From: Ulvibacter algarum
Lineage (GTDB): Bacteria; Bacteroidota; Bacteroidia; Flavobacteriales; Flavobacteriaceae
Length of the DNA stretch: 64,000 bases
Assembly (NCBI GenBank): GCA_947488905.1
Contig: CANLBJ010000003.1
Span: 186,001 to 250,000 of the forward strand
Direction: 5' to 3'
The translations under genes and the position numbers were made by a program. Under the pieces are notes generated by a model, which saw only the letters and a list, made by a program, of their open reading frames with translations, had not been told where the DNA came from and did no database searches. Numbering within the stretch: position 1 is the stretch's first letter; each line of letters begins with the position of its first letter. Positions 1 to 7,829 of the stretch are shown piece by piece.

Positions 1-143
1 AAAGCTCTTTGTTTTTAATAAATTCTAGAGAACAAAAACTAATAGATGCTCAATTAAAAGAAAATCAATTAGTAGTTAAAAATCTACTAGCAACAGCAAA
101 TTTATATAACGCATTAGGGATTACAGAAACTTCAAATAAATAA
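1..143 (+). CDS. C-terminal end of a TolC-like outer-membrane efflux protein (5' cut by window)
   Basis: The window opens inside an open frame (frame 3) that stops at TAA 141-143. The visible tail contains the stretch SLFLINSREQKLIDAQLKE followed by a helix-rich segment ending LYNALGITETSNK. The pattern 'NSREQKLIDAQLK...NLLATANLYNALG' is what the last periplasmic helices of TolC/OprM-type efflux channels look like in Bacteroidota, where these proteins form the outer-membrane exit duct of RND or ABC exporters. Only about 46 residues are present, so the family call rests on this motif alone. The gene converges on the regulator at 150-851 with almost no space between the two stops. Confidence 0.6.
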   Translation, partial: SSLFLINSREQKLIDAQLKENQLVVKNLLATANLYNALGITETSNK

Positions 144-149
144 AATTTT

Positions 150-851
150 CTAAAGCCCTTCTACAATATTATAGAGCACCTTTTTATCTATTAATTTAAT
201 ACGCTTACCGTCTATCACAATGCTATTTTCTTTCTTAAAAACAGCGAGTGTTCTTATAAGTAGTTCTGTAGCCGTGCCTACTAGGTTAGCAATATCTGTT
301 CTTGATAATTGTAAGTACAAATACCCATCTTGATCTGTCCCAAAACTTTCATCAAGATACAGCAAAACCTCAGCAAGACGCTGACGAACTGTTTTATGAG
401 CCATATTTACAATAGCGACATCTGCTAGTTTTAACTCGTTTGCCATATTATTTAAAAGTGCTTTAGTAAAAGAAGAGTTTTCTGCAACACATTTTTCAAT
501 TTCTGCTTTTGGCACAAAGCACACACTCATATCTTCTAGAGCTGTAGCACTGAGGTTTGCTCTCTCAGACGTTATTACAGAACGTTGCCCTAGCACCTCT
601 CCTTTATTGGCTAGTTTTATAATTTGGTCACGGCCATTACCGCTCATTTTTGACAACTTAGATATTCCATCACGAACACAAAAGACTCCCTTAAGACGTT
701 CACCTTCTTTAAAAATGACTTCCCCTTTTTTAATAATCCTCGTCTCTTTTTTATCAGAAATAGACTTCAACTCCTCTTTACTCAGAGCTTTAAAGCTATT
801 CATCTGTTTTATAATACAGCCCTCACACTTAATCCTCTTCTCTATTTTCAT
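150..851 (-). CDS. Crp/Fnr-family transcriptional regulator, likely redox/oxygen-responsive
   Basis: A 233-residue protein with an N-terminal cyclic-nucleotide-binding-like beta roll (about residues 20-130), a long dimerisation helix (about 130-165) and a C-terminal winged helix-turn-helix (TDIANLVGTATELLIRTL, about 185-202). It carries Cys9 and Cys12 in a CEGC motif near the N-terminus and Cys111 at the place of E. coli FNR Cys122; Cys58 and Cys121 are additional. FNR needs four cysteine ligands, and the third N-terminal one is missing here, so an Fe-S cluster is plausible but not proven. The gene is divergent from the cbb3 oxidase locus, and palindromes of the FNR type lie in front of ccoI and ccoS, so it probably activates that locus at low oxygen. 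Start chosen at ATG 849-851. Confidence 0.88.
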   Translation of the reverse strand: MKIEKRIKCEGCIIKQMNSFKALSKEELKSISDKKETRIIKKGEVIFKEGERLKGVFCVRDGISKLSKMSGNGRDQIIKLANKGEVLGQRSVITSERANLSATALEDMSVCFVPKAEIEKCVAENSSFTKALLNNMANELKLADVAIVNMAHKTVRQRLAEVLLYLDESFGTDQDGYLYLQLSRTDIANLVGTATELLIRTLAVFKKENSIVIDGKRIKLIDKKVLYNIVEGL

Positions 852-952
852 CTATTTATTTAAGATAATCAATTATAAAACCTAAAAAACCAAATCTAAT
901 CATTCGCACTTGTTAAACCAAAAAATATTAACTTACAATCATCATCATAAAC

Positions 953-996
953 TGACAAAAATCATATTTTTGACCCTCTATTTCTTAGCACCTTTG
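953..996 (+). promoter_or_regulatory. Fnr-type operator and putative promoter upstream of ccoI
   Basis: TGAC-AAAA-ATCA at 953-964 fits the FNR-type spacing TTGAY-N4-RTCAA with one imperfect position. A CACCTTTG at 989-996 is one mismatch from the Bacteroidota -7 element TAnnTTTG. The palindrome centre would lie near -44 of the inferred start, the usual place for a class II activator. The same block, AACTGACAAAA-R-TCATATTTT, recurs before ccoS at 3445-3456. Confidence 0.6.
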
Positions 997-1016
997 CGCT
1001 AGGTAATCCTTTATTT

Positions 1017-3401
1017 ATGGAACAATGTTATCACTGCGGCGAAGACTGCCGTGACACAGCAATAGTACACGAAGAAAAAAACTTTTGCTGCCAAGGCTGC
1101 AGGACAGTGTATGACATTCTTAATGAGAATGATCTAGAGTATTACTATACCCTTCAATCTGCTCCTGGGCAAACTCCTAAAGTTTTTGAAAACAAATTTG
1201 ATTTTTTAGACAATCAAGATATTGTTGAGCAATTATTAGAATTTAATGAGCAAGACACACAAATCGTCTCTTTTGTAATCCCAAAAATTCATTGCAGCTC
1301 TTGTATCTGGATTTTAGAAAACCTACATAAATTACACCCAGGTGTTAAAGTAGGAATGGTAAATTTTCCACAAAAAACGGTTCGTATTACTTATGATGCT
1401 TCTCAGCTTAGTTTAAAAGAGTTAGTATTATTACTCAATAAAATAGGCTATGAACCTAACATCTCTCTTGAAGATTTTAATAAAAAAGAAAAAAAAATAG
1501 ATAGAAGTCTTATTTACAAACTGGGCGTTGCGGGTTTTGCCTTCGGAAATATTATGTTTTTGTCATTCCCGGAGTACTTTGAAGTAAGTGAATTTTGGCT
1601 AGATCAATTTAAACCCATTTTTAGATGGTTAATGTTTGCTTTTTCTGTGCCTGTAGTTTTTTATTCTGGGAGAGACTATTTTGTTTCTGCCTTTAAAGGC
1701 CTTCGTTCTGGAATTTTAAATATAAACGTACCTATTGCCATTGGTATTTTAGTACTCTTTTTACGTTCTACATTAGAGATTGTAATGGATTGGGGTACAG
1801 GTTTTTTTGACAGTCTGGCTGGCTTAGTATTTTTCTTATTATTGGGGAAGTTTTTTCAGCAAAAAACATATTCGTTTCTTTCTTTTGAGCGTGATTATAA
1901 ATCTTACTTCCCTATTGCCGTTACTCAGCTTGTTTCAAATGACAAGAGTATTTCAGAAATACAAACCCAAGTATATCAATTAAAAGCTGGAGATAGAATT
2001 TTAATACGTAATAGCGAACTCATACCCACAGACGGGGTCTTAATTGAAGGAAAAGCGCTTATAGATTACAGTTTTGTGACTGGAGAAGCTGAGCCTGTTA
2101 ACAAAGTTAAAGGTGATAAAATATTTGCGGGCGGAAAACAACAGGCAGGTATCATTGAGATGGAAGTATCTAAAGCCGTAGCTCAAAGTTACCTTACCCA
2201 ATTGTGGAATAATGAGATTTTCAGCAAGAATAAAAGCACAGGATTTAACACATTAACAGACCAAATAAGTCGTCGTTTTACAGTTGCAATATTAAGCATT
2301 GCAGTTTTAGCAACTATCTTTTGGTTTTTTAAAGATATATCAATTGCCTTTAATGTTTTTACAGCTGTACTTATTGTGGCTTGCCCTTGTGCGATTGCAC
2401 TGGCTGCACCATTTACACTAGGTAATATGCTGCGTATTTTTGGTAAACATAAACTATACTTAAAAGACACTACTACCATAGAGCAAATGGCGCAAGTAGA
2501 CACGGTGGTGTTTGACAAAACTGGTACACTCACAAAAAACGAAAAGAATAAAATAAATTATGAAGGTCAAACGCTTACAGAAAACGAACAGAGTATAATA
2601 GTAAGCACTTTACGATCATCTAATCACCCTTTAAGTAGAGCACTGTATGTTCATTTAAAAAAAGAAAACATACAACCTTTAGACAACTTTACAGAAGAAA
2701 CAGGAAAAGGCATAACCGGCACTCTAGGAGATTTATTAGTAAAAATAGGAAGTAATACTTTTGTGAATAATAAAGCAGCAGCACAATCTCTGCCAAAAAA
2801 CACTCAAGTGCATTTGAGCATTAATGGAGAGTATAAGGGGCATTATGATTTTAGCAACACGTATCGTGACGGCATGCAAAAGATGTTCTCACAGTTAAGC
2901 AGCACTGCTATTTTAATGATTCTCTCTGGGGACAATGATGGTGAGCAAGAATATTTAAAGTCTATTTTGCCATTAAACACTATATTAAAATTTAACCAAA
3001 AGCCAGAAGACAAACTCGCCATTATAAAAAACCTACAAGAGGAGGGTAAAAAAGTAATGATGGTAGGTGATGGTCTTAATGACGCTGGTGCCTTAGCTCA
3101 AAGTAACGTTGGTATCGCCATCTCTGAAGACGTTAATGTTTTTTCTCCTGCCTGTGATGGTATTATGGATGCAAGTATTTTAAAAGACCTTAACAGCTAT
3201 GTATCACTTTCTCACAAATCTATACGTGTAATAAAACAAGCATTTATATTTTCATTATTTTATAATCTTGTAGGTTTAAGCTTTGCTGTAACAGGAAATC
3301 TCGCACCAGTTATTGCTGCTATCTTAATGCCACTTAGCTCCATAAGTATAGTGGTCTTCACTACGTTATCTACACACTTGATTAGCAGAAAACTAAAATA
3401 A
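1017..3401 (+). CDS. ccoI: Copper-transporting P1B-type ATPase of cbb3 oxidase assembly (CcoI/FixI)
   Basis: A 794-residue P-type ATPase that should export Cu(I) across the inner membrane for the CuB site of cbb3 oxidase. Visible in order: an N-terminal Cys-rich metal-binding segment (CYHCGEDC, then FCCQGC), an HMA domain with CSSC at 93-96, several membrane helices (about 165-285), the actuator TGE, the intramembrane metal site CPC at 456-458, the phosphorylation site DKTGT starting at Asp500, an HP motif (SSNHPLSRA) and the hinge MVGDGLNDA, followed by a terminal helix pair. The Cys-rich N-terminal extension is typical of the FixI branch rather than of CopA. It is the first gene of the + strand cco locus, with ccoS 105 bases downstream behind its own operator. 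Confidence 0.95.
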   Translation: MEQCYHCGEDCRDTAIVHEEKNFCCQGCRTVYDILNENDLEYYYTLQSAPGQTPKVFENKFDFLDNQDIVEQLLEFNEQDTQIVSFVIPKIHCSSCIWILENLHKLHPGVKVGMVNFPQKTVRITYDASQLSLKELVLLLNKIGYEPNISLEDFNKKEKKIDRSLIYKLGVAGFAFGNIMFLSFPEYFEVSEFWLDQFKPIFRWLMFAFSVPVVFYSGRDYFVSAFKGLRSGILNINVPIAIGILVLFLRSTLEIVMDWGTGFFDSLAGLVFFLLLGKFFQQKTYSFLSFERDYKSYFPIAVTQLVSNDKSISEIQTQVYQLKAGDRILIRNSELIPTDGVLIEGKALIDYSFVTGEAEPVNKVKGDKIFAGGKQQAGIIEMEVSKAVAQSYLTQLWNNEIFSKNKSTGFNTLTDQISRRFTVAILSIAVLATIFWFFKDISIAFNVFTAVLIVACPCAIALAAPFTLGNMLRIFGKHKLYLKDTTTIEQMAQVDTVVFDKTGTLTKNEKNKINYEGQTLTENEQSIIVSTLRSSNHPLSRALYVHLKKENIQPLDNFTEETGKGITGTLGDLLVKIGSNTFVNNKAAAQSLPKNTQVHLSINGEYKGHYDFSNTYRDGMQKMFSQLSSTAILMILSGDNDGEQEYLKSILPLNTILKFNQKPEDKLAIIKNLQEEGKKVMMVGDGLNDAGALAQSNVGIAISEDVNVFSPACDGIMDASILKDLNSYVSLSHKSIRVIKQAFIFSLFYNLVGLSFAVTGNLAPVIAAILMPLSSISIVVFTTLSTHLISRKLK

Positions 3402-3444
3402 CATTTTAACATTTTATTATTATTTTACTTATTTACTTGAAAAC

Positions 3445-3487
3445 TGACAAAAGTCATATTTTAAGAACCACCATAAAATTAATTTTA
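3445..3487 (+). promoter_or_regulatory. Fnr-type operator and putative promoter upstream of ccoS-ccoNOQP
   Basis: TGAC-AAAA-GTCA at 3445-3456 is a perfect 4+4 palindrome with a 4-base spacer, matching the FNR/CRP-family layout. A possible -7 element TAATTTTA lies at 3480-3487, about 30 bases from the palindrome centre. That is the same geometry as at ccoI. The site and its flanks repeat the ccoI upstream block almost base for base. Confidence 0.62.
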
Positions 3488-3506
3488 CACCATATTTCAG
3501 GTAGGT

Positions 3507-3710
3507 ATGAGTATCATTTATGTTTTGATCACAGTTAGTGTGATCGTAGCCGTTATTTTTTTTGTTGCATTTGTTTATTCTGTCAAGAATGGACAATATG
3601 ATGACACCTATACCCCATCTGTACGTATGCTTTTTGATGATGAGCTGATTAAACCAGCAAAAACTAAAGAGCCAACTATTACAACAGAAAAAACACCAAC
3701 CAGTAATTAA
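3507..3710 (+). CDS. ccoS: cbb3 oxidase maturation protein CcoS
   Basis: A 67-residue protein with one N-terminal membrane helix (about residues 2-25) followed by the motif GQYDDTYTPSVRMLFDDE, the hallmark of CcoS/FixS. CcoS is needed for cofactor (heme b and CuB) insertion into CcoN and works alongside CcoI. The tail is Thr/Lys-rich and probably disordered. The ccoNO start follows only 6 bases after the stop, so the two are co-transcribed. Its own upstream operator suggests that ccoS-ccoNOQP can be switched on separately from ccoI. Confidence 0.93.
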   Translation: MSIIYVLITVSVIVAVIFFVAFVYSVKNGQYDDTYTPSVRMLFDDELIKPAKTKEPTITTEKTPTSN

Positions 3711-3716
3711 TAAACT

Positions 3717-5909
3717 ATGCAAACAGAACAGTTTCACTACGATAATAAAATCGTAAAAAAGTTTTTGTACGCCACCATTTTTTGGGGTATCATAGGGATG
3801 AGCGTAGGGCTACTTCTAGCCTTTATGTTTTTATTCCCAAACATCACAGATGGGATCTCGTGGTTAAGTTTTGGGCGTTTACGTCCTTTACACACAAATG
3901 CGGTAATATTTGCATTTGTGGGTAACGCCATTTTTGCGGGAGTCTATTACTCTTCACAACGTTTGCTTAAAGCACGTATGTGGAAAGATTGGTTAAGTAA
4001 ATTAAACTTTTGGGGTTGGCAAGCAATCATTGTAGGTGCTGCCATCACATTACCATTAGGTTATACAACATCTAAAGAATATGCAGAATTAGAATGGCCT
4101 TTTGATATTGCTATTGCTCTTATATGGGTTGCTTTTGGAGCCAACTTAATTGGGACAATTATAAAAAGAAGACAACGTCACATGTATGTTGCTATCTGGT
4201 TCTATCTAGGAACATTTGTTACTGTTGCAGTACTTCACATTATAAATAGTGTAGAACTACCTGTAAGTGCATTAAAGAGTTACTCTGCTTATGCTGGTGT
4301 ACAAGATGCCCTAGTACAATGGTGGTATGGACATAATGCGGTTGCGTTTTTCTTAACAACACCATTTCTTGGATTAATGTATTATTTTGTACCTAAAGCA
4401 GCAAATAGACCTGTCTATTCTTACAAGCTTTCTATTGTACACTTTTGGTCCTTAATATTTATTTATATCTGGGCAGGACCTCACCATTTATTATATTCTG
4501 CATTACCAGAATGGGCTCAAAATCTTGGAGTTGCATTCTCTATAATGCTTATTGCTCCATCTTGGGGTGGTATGATAAACGGGTTACTTACACTACGTGG
4601 TGCCTGGGATAAAGTACGTACAGATCCTGTTTTAAAGTTTATGGTTGTAGCAATCACATGTTACGGTATGGCAACTTTTGAAGGTCCTATTCTTTCTCTT
4701 AAAAATGTAAACGCCATTGCTCACTTTAGTGACTGGATTATCGCACACGTTCACGTTGGTGCATTAGGATGGAATGGTTTCTTAACCTTCGGTATGATTT
4801 ACTGGATGGTGCCTAAGTTATTTAAAACAAAATTATGGAGTACTAAACTCGCCAATGCGCATTTCTGGATAGGAACGCTAGGTATCATAATGTATGCACT
4901 CCCTATGTATGTTGCTGGTTTTGTACAAGCTTCTATGTGGAAACAATTTAACCCAGACGGAAGACTTACTAGTACTTTTCTAGAAACACTTAACGCTATT
5001 GTCCCTATGTATTGGATGCGTGCTATAGGTGGTACCATGTTTATTGTTGGAGCATTTATCATGCTTTTTAACGTAATACTCACTATACTACAAGGTAGTA
5101 AATGTACTGATGAACTTGCAGAAGCACCAGCACTAGAACGTGTTACTAAAAAACGTACTTCAAAAGAAGGTTATCATACTTGGTTAGAAAGACGTCCAGT
5201 GAAGTTAACAATCTTTGCTACTATAGCAATCCTTATAGGTGGTATGGTTCAAATAATACCATCATTGTTAGTAGATGAATATGTTCCTGTAATATCTACA
5301 ATAAAACCATATACACCACTAGAACTTGAAGGTCGTGATTTATATATTAGAGAAGGTTGTGTGGGTTGTCACTCTCAGATGATTAGACCTTTTAGAAGTG
5401 AAGTAGAACGCTATGGAGAATACTCTAAATCTGGTGAATATGTATATGACCACCCATTCTTATGGGGTAGTAAACGTACTGGGCCAGACCTCTTTAGAGT
5501 AGGAGGAAAATACAGTGATAACTGGCACTTAAATCATATGTACGATCCGCAGAGTACAAGTTCTGGATCTATTATGCCTTCTTATAAATGGCTTATTCAA
5601 GCTGAACTGGACAAAAGCTTGACAGAAACCAAAATGGAAGCTATGGTTACTTTAGGTGTACCATATACACAAGAAGAAATAGATCGTGCTCAACAATGGA
5701 TGACAGAACAAGGAACTCAAATAGAAGAGAACCTTAAATCAGATCCAGATTTTGTGAAGACCTATGAGGCAGATAAAAAATATGCACAAGAAAACGGAGA
5801 AGATTTTACTGAAATGCGAGATCGTGAAATTGTAGCTATTATAGCGTACTTACAGAGATTAGGTACAGATATAAAGATTACAACTGGAAAAGAAACAACC
5901 ACAAATTAA
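3717..5909 (+). CDS. ccoNO: cbb3-type cytochrome c oxidase, fused subunits I and II (CcoN-CcoO)
   Basis: A 730-residue fusion. Residues 1 to about 465 are the CcoN heme-copper subunit with about 12 membrane helices; the motifs LHTNAV (His59), [18 protein letters not shown] and [11 protein letters not shown] supply the heme b, heme b3 and CuB ligands. Residues about 500-730 form CcoO, with a membrane anchor (about 500-520) and a single heme c site CVGCH at 548-552, with a candidate axial Met in [10 protein letters not shown]. Most bacteria encode CcoN and CcoO separately; the fusion is known from Bacteroidota. The protein reduces oxygen to water with high affinity and pumps protons. It is followed by ccoQ after 11 bases. 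Confidence 0.96.
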   Translation: MQTEQFHYDNKIVKKFLYATIFWGIIGMSVGLLLAFMFLFPNITDGISWLSFGRLRPLHTNAVIFAFVGNAIFAGVYYSSQRLLKARMWKDWLSKLNFWGWQAIIVGAAITLPLGYTTSKEYAELEWPFDIAIALIWVAFGANLIGTIIKRRQRHMYVAIWFYLGTFVTVAVLHIINSVELPVSALKSYSAYAGVQDALVQWWYGHNAVAFFLTTPFLGLMYYFVPKAANRPVYSYKLSIVHFWSLIFIYIWAGPHHLLYSALPEWAQNLGVAFSIMLIAPSWGGMINGLLTLRGAWDKVRTDPVLKFMVVAITCYGMATFEGPILSLKNVNAIAHFSDWIIAHVHVGALGWNGFLTFGMIYWMVPKLFKTKLWSTKLANAHFWIGTLGIIMYALPMYVAGFVQASMWKQFNPDGRLTSTFLETLNAIVPMYWMRAIGGTMFIVGAFIMLFNVILTILQGSKCTDELAEAPALERVTKKRTSKEGYHTWLERRPVKLTIFATIAILIGGMVQIIPSLLVDEYVPVISTIKPYTPLELEGRDLYIREGCVGCHSQMIRPFRSEVERYGEYSKSGEYVYDHPFLWGSKRTGPDLFRVGGKYSDNWHLNHMYDPQSTSSGSIMPSYKWLIQAELDKSLTETKMEAMVTLGVPYTQEEIDRAQQWMTEQGTQIEENLKSDPDFVKTYEADKKYAQENGEDFTEMRDREIVAIIAYLQRLGTDIKITTGKETTTN

Positions 5910-5920
5910 AACTATTTATT

Positions 5921-6109
5921 ATGCTAAAATATATTAAAGGCAATTTAGAGAATATTGAAGGCGTGGCTATCTACCCTATGATCTCCTTAGTTATCTTCTT
6001 TATCTTTTTTGTAATTCTTTTCTGGTGGGTATTTACCGCTACAAAAGAACACATAACAGAAGTAAGTAACATCCCATTTGATAATAACCAAAACGAAGAC
6101 ACCTTATGA
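5921..6109 (+). CDS. ccoQ: cbb3 oxidase small subunit CcoQ
   Basis: A 62-residue protein with one strongly hydrophobic helix (about residues 17-40, ending FFVILFWWVFTATKEHI) and a short acidic tail. Size, position between ccoO and ccoP, and the 'FWWVFTATKEH' pattern are those of CcoQ, which stabilises the assembled cbb3 complex. The stop overlaps the ccoP start (ATGA), indicating translational coupling. Sequence conservation of CcoQ is low, so the call leans on context. Confidence 0.88.
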   Translation: MLKYIKGNLENIEGVAIYPMISLVIFFIFFVILFWWVFTATKEHITEVSNIPFDNNQNEDTL

Positions 6110-7056
6110 AAAGTGCAGCAATATTAAGAATACTAGGGTTTGGAATCTTTGGATATTTATTCCTTAATTATGTGGGTACCACTGGAGAAACATCTGTTTT
6201 TACAGAACAACCGTGGCTATGGGTACTTTTAAGTGTAATTCTTTTATTTTACATAGCGGGTGAGATAATTGTTTCTACATTAGGTAATATTCTATACAGA
6301 ACATTAACACCAGAACAACAAGCGGCTTATGATGCAGACCTTGCTCTAGAAAAAGCCAACCAGTTTAAGGGTATAAAAAGAACCTATAAAAAGATGCTAG
6401 GTAGTAAATCTATCGCAGAAGAAGGTACAATCGTGCTAGACCATGATTATGATGGTATACGCGAACTAGACAATAAGTTACCACCATGGTGGGTATATGG
6501 GTTCTATGCGACTATCATATTTGCAGTAGTATATCTAGTACGTTTTGAAGTTTTTGATGGCGAAAACCAACACGAAGAATATATTGCAGAGGTTAAACAG
6601 GCAGAATTAGATTTAATAGAATATAAGAAGACTGCTAAAGATCTAGTAGATTTTGAAACCGTAGAGCTTCTTACAGACGCAAGTGATTTGCAAGCTGGTA
6701 AAGCTATTTTTACTGCTAATTGTATTGCTTGTCACAAAGCAACTGGAGCAGGTGGGATTGGCCCTAACCTAACAGATGAATACTGGATATTAGGTGGAGG
6801 AATTAAAAATGTCTTTAAAACAATTTCTGAAGGAGGACGTGCTGGTAAAGGGATGATCTCATGGAAATCAGACTTAAAACCATCAGAAATGGCACAAGCT
6901 GCTAGTTATGTTTTGAGTCTAACAGGTACAAACCCTGCAGAGCCTAAAGCTCCTGAAGGAGAAATCTGGAAAGACCCCAATGCAGCTACAGAAACATTAG
7001 AAACTGAAACTCTAGAAGGTGCAGTAGAAGATACAGTAGAAGAACCGGCTCAATAA
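6106..7056 (+). CDS. ccoP: cbb3 oxidase subunit III, monoheme form (CcoP)
   Basis: A 316-residue protein with two N-terminal membrane helices (about residues 5-22 and 36-60), an N-terminal CcoP segment ending in LPPWWVYGFYATIIFAVVYLVRF (third helix, about 125-145), and one class I cytochrome c domain. That domain has heme site CIACH at 206-210 and a candidate axial Met in GKGMISWKSDL. Classical CcoP has two heme c groups; only one CXXCH is present. The last 40 residues are an acidic, Thr/Glu-rich tail. It accepts electrons from soluble or membrane cytochrome c for CcoNO. Confidence 0.93.
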   Translation: MKSAAILRILGFGIFGYLFLNYVGTTGETSVFTEQPWLWVLLSVILLFYIAGEIIVSTLGNILYRTLTPEQQAAYDADLALEKANQFKGIKRTYKKMLGSKSIAEEGTIVLDHDYDGIRELDNKLPPWWVYGFYATIIFAVVYLVRFEVFDGENQHEEYIAEVKQAELDLIEYKKTAKDLVDFETVELLTDASDLQAGKAIFTANCIACHKATGAGGIGPNLTDEYWILGGGIKNVFKTISEGGRAGKGMISWKSDLKPSEMAQAASYVLSLTGTNPAEPKAPEGEIWKDPNAATETLETETLEGAVEDTVEEPAQ

Positions 7057-7076
7057 ATACTAAAAAAAATCAATAT

Positions 7077-7379
7077 ATGGATACGCTTAAAAAAGTAGCA
7101 GAAAAATTACTGACAAGCGATCGTCCTGTAGTTGAAAAAATATTTAGTGCAAATAACACGACAGTTATTGCCTTTGGGTTAAAAAGCGGTGTCGAGCTCT
7201 CAGAACACACAGCTCCTTCAAGAGCAAAATTAGTGATGATTCAAGGGGTGGTTAATTTTCATATAAACGGTGAGGTCTTACGCTTTACCGTTCAAGACTC
7301 GTTTGACATACCACTAGATATTAAACACTCTGTAGTTGGTGTAGAAGATGCTATGTTCTTAATAGTTTTATCTCAATAG
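7077..7379 (+). CDS. Small single-domain cupin protein
   Basis: A 100-residue protein that fits the cupin_2 fold: a first beta motif around GVELSEHTAPSRAKLVMIQG (residues about 40-60) and a second around VQDSFDIPLDIKHSVVG (about 79-94). The metal-binding His/Glu set looks reduced: His46 and His92 are visible but the canonical HxHxxxxE is not. Function is unknown. It lies 20 bases after ccoP and 1 base before the globin gene, so it is probably in the cco operon; a role in oxygen or nitrogen-oxide handling is only inferred from that. Confidence 0.8.
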   Translation: MDTLKKVAEKLLTSDRPVVEKIFSANNTTVIAFGLKSGVELSEHTAPSRAKLVMIQGVVNFHINGEVLRFTVQDSFDIPLDIKHSVVGVEDAMFLIVLSQ

Positions 7380-7380
7380 T

Positions 7381-7755
7381 ATGAAAGATATTACTCAAAG
7401 AGAAGATATTGAGCTATTAGTTAACTCTTTTTACGATCGCGTAAAAACAGACCAAACCATTGGTTCTATTTTTACAGATGTAGCTGGTGTAAACTGGGAT
7501 GAGCATTTACCCAGAATGTACAGCTTTTGGGAAACTCTGCTACTTGGCAAAATGAGTTTTAAAGGTAACCCTATGAGCAAGCATATACAGCTCAGCAAAA
7601 AAACAGAAATGAATCAAAGTCATTTTGATGCTTGGCTTTCAATCTGGAACAAAACACTCGATGACAACTTTAAAGGCGAAGTCGCAGATTCAGCAAAACA
7701 AAAAGGCCAAAACATAGCAGGATTAATGCTGTTTAAAATTGACAAACACACCTAA
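7381..7755 (+). CDS. Group III truncated hemoglobin
   Basis: A 124-residue all-helical protein with the truncated globin pattern: LVNSFYDRVKTDQTIGSIF (B helix region), HLPRMYSFWETLLLG (C/E helices, with Tyr and Trp), and MSKHIQL, where His is the likely proximal heme ligand, followed by FDAWLSIWNKTLD. The length and the SFWETLL and WLSIW motifs are those of trHb group III ('globin P'). Such globins bind oxygen or nitric oxide. Placement between ccoP and ccoG suggests co-expression with the high-affinity oxidase. The start is one base after the cupin stop. Confidence 0.9.
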   Translation: MKDITQREDIELLVNSFYDRVKTDQTIGSIFTDVAGVNWDEHLPRMYSFWETLLLGKMSFKGNPMSKHIQLSKKTEMNQSHFDAWLSIWNKTLDDNFKGEVADSAKQKGQNIAGLMLFKIDKHT

Positions 7756-7829
7756 TTAAAAAATTACTAAACTAACCTTACGTTATTTACCACAACAAAA
7801 GTTTATAATCACATAGTATTACTTCGGAA

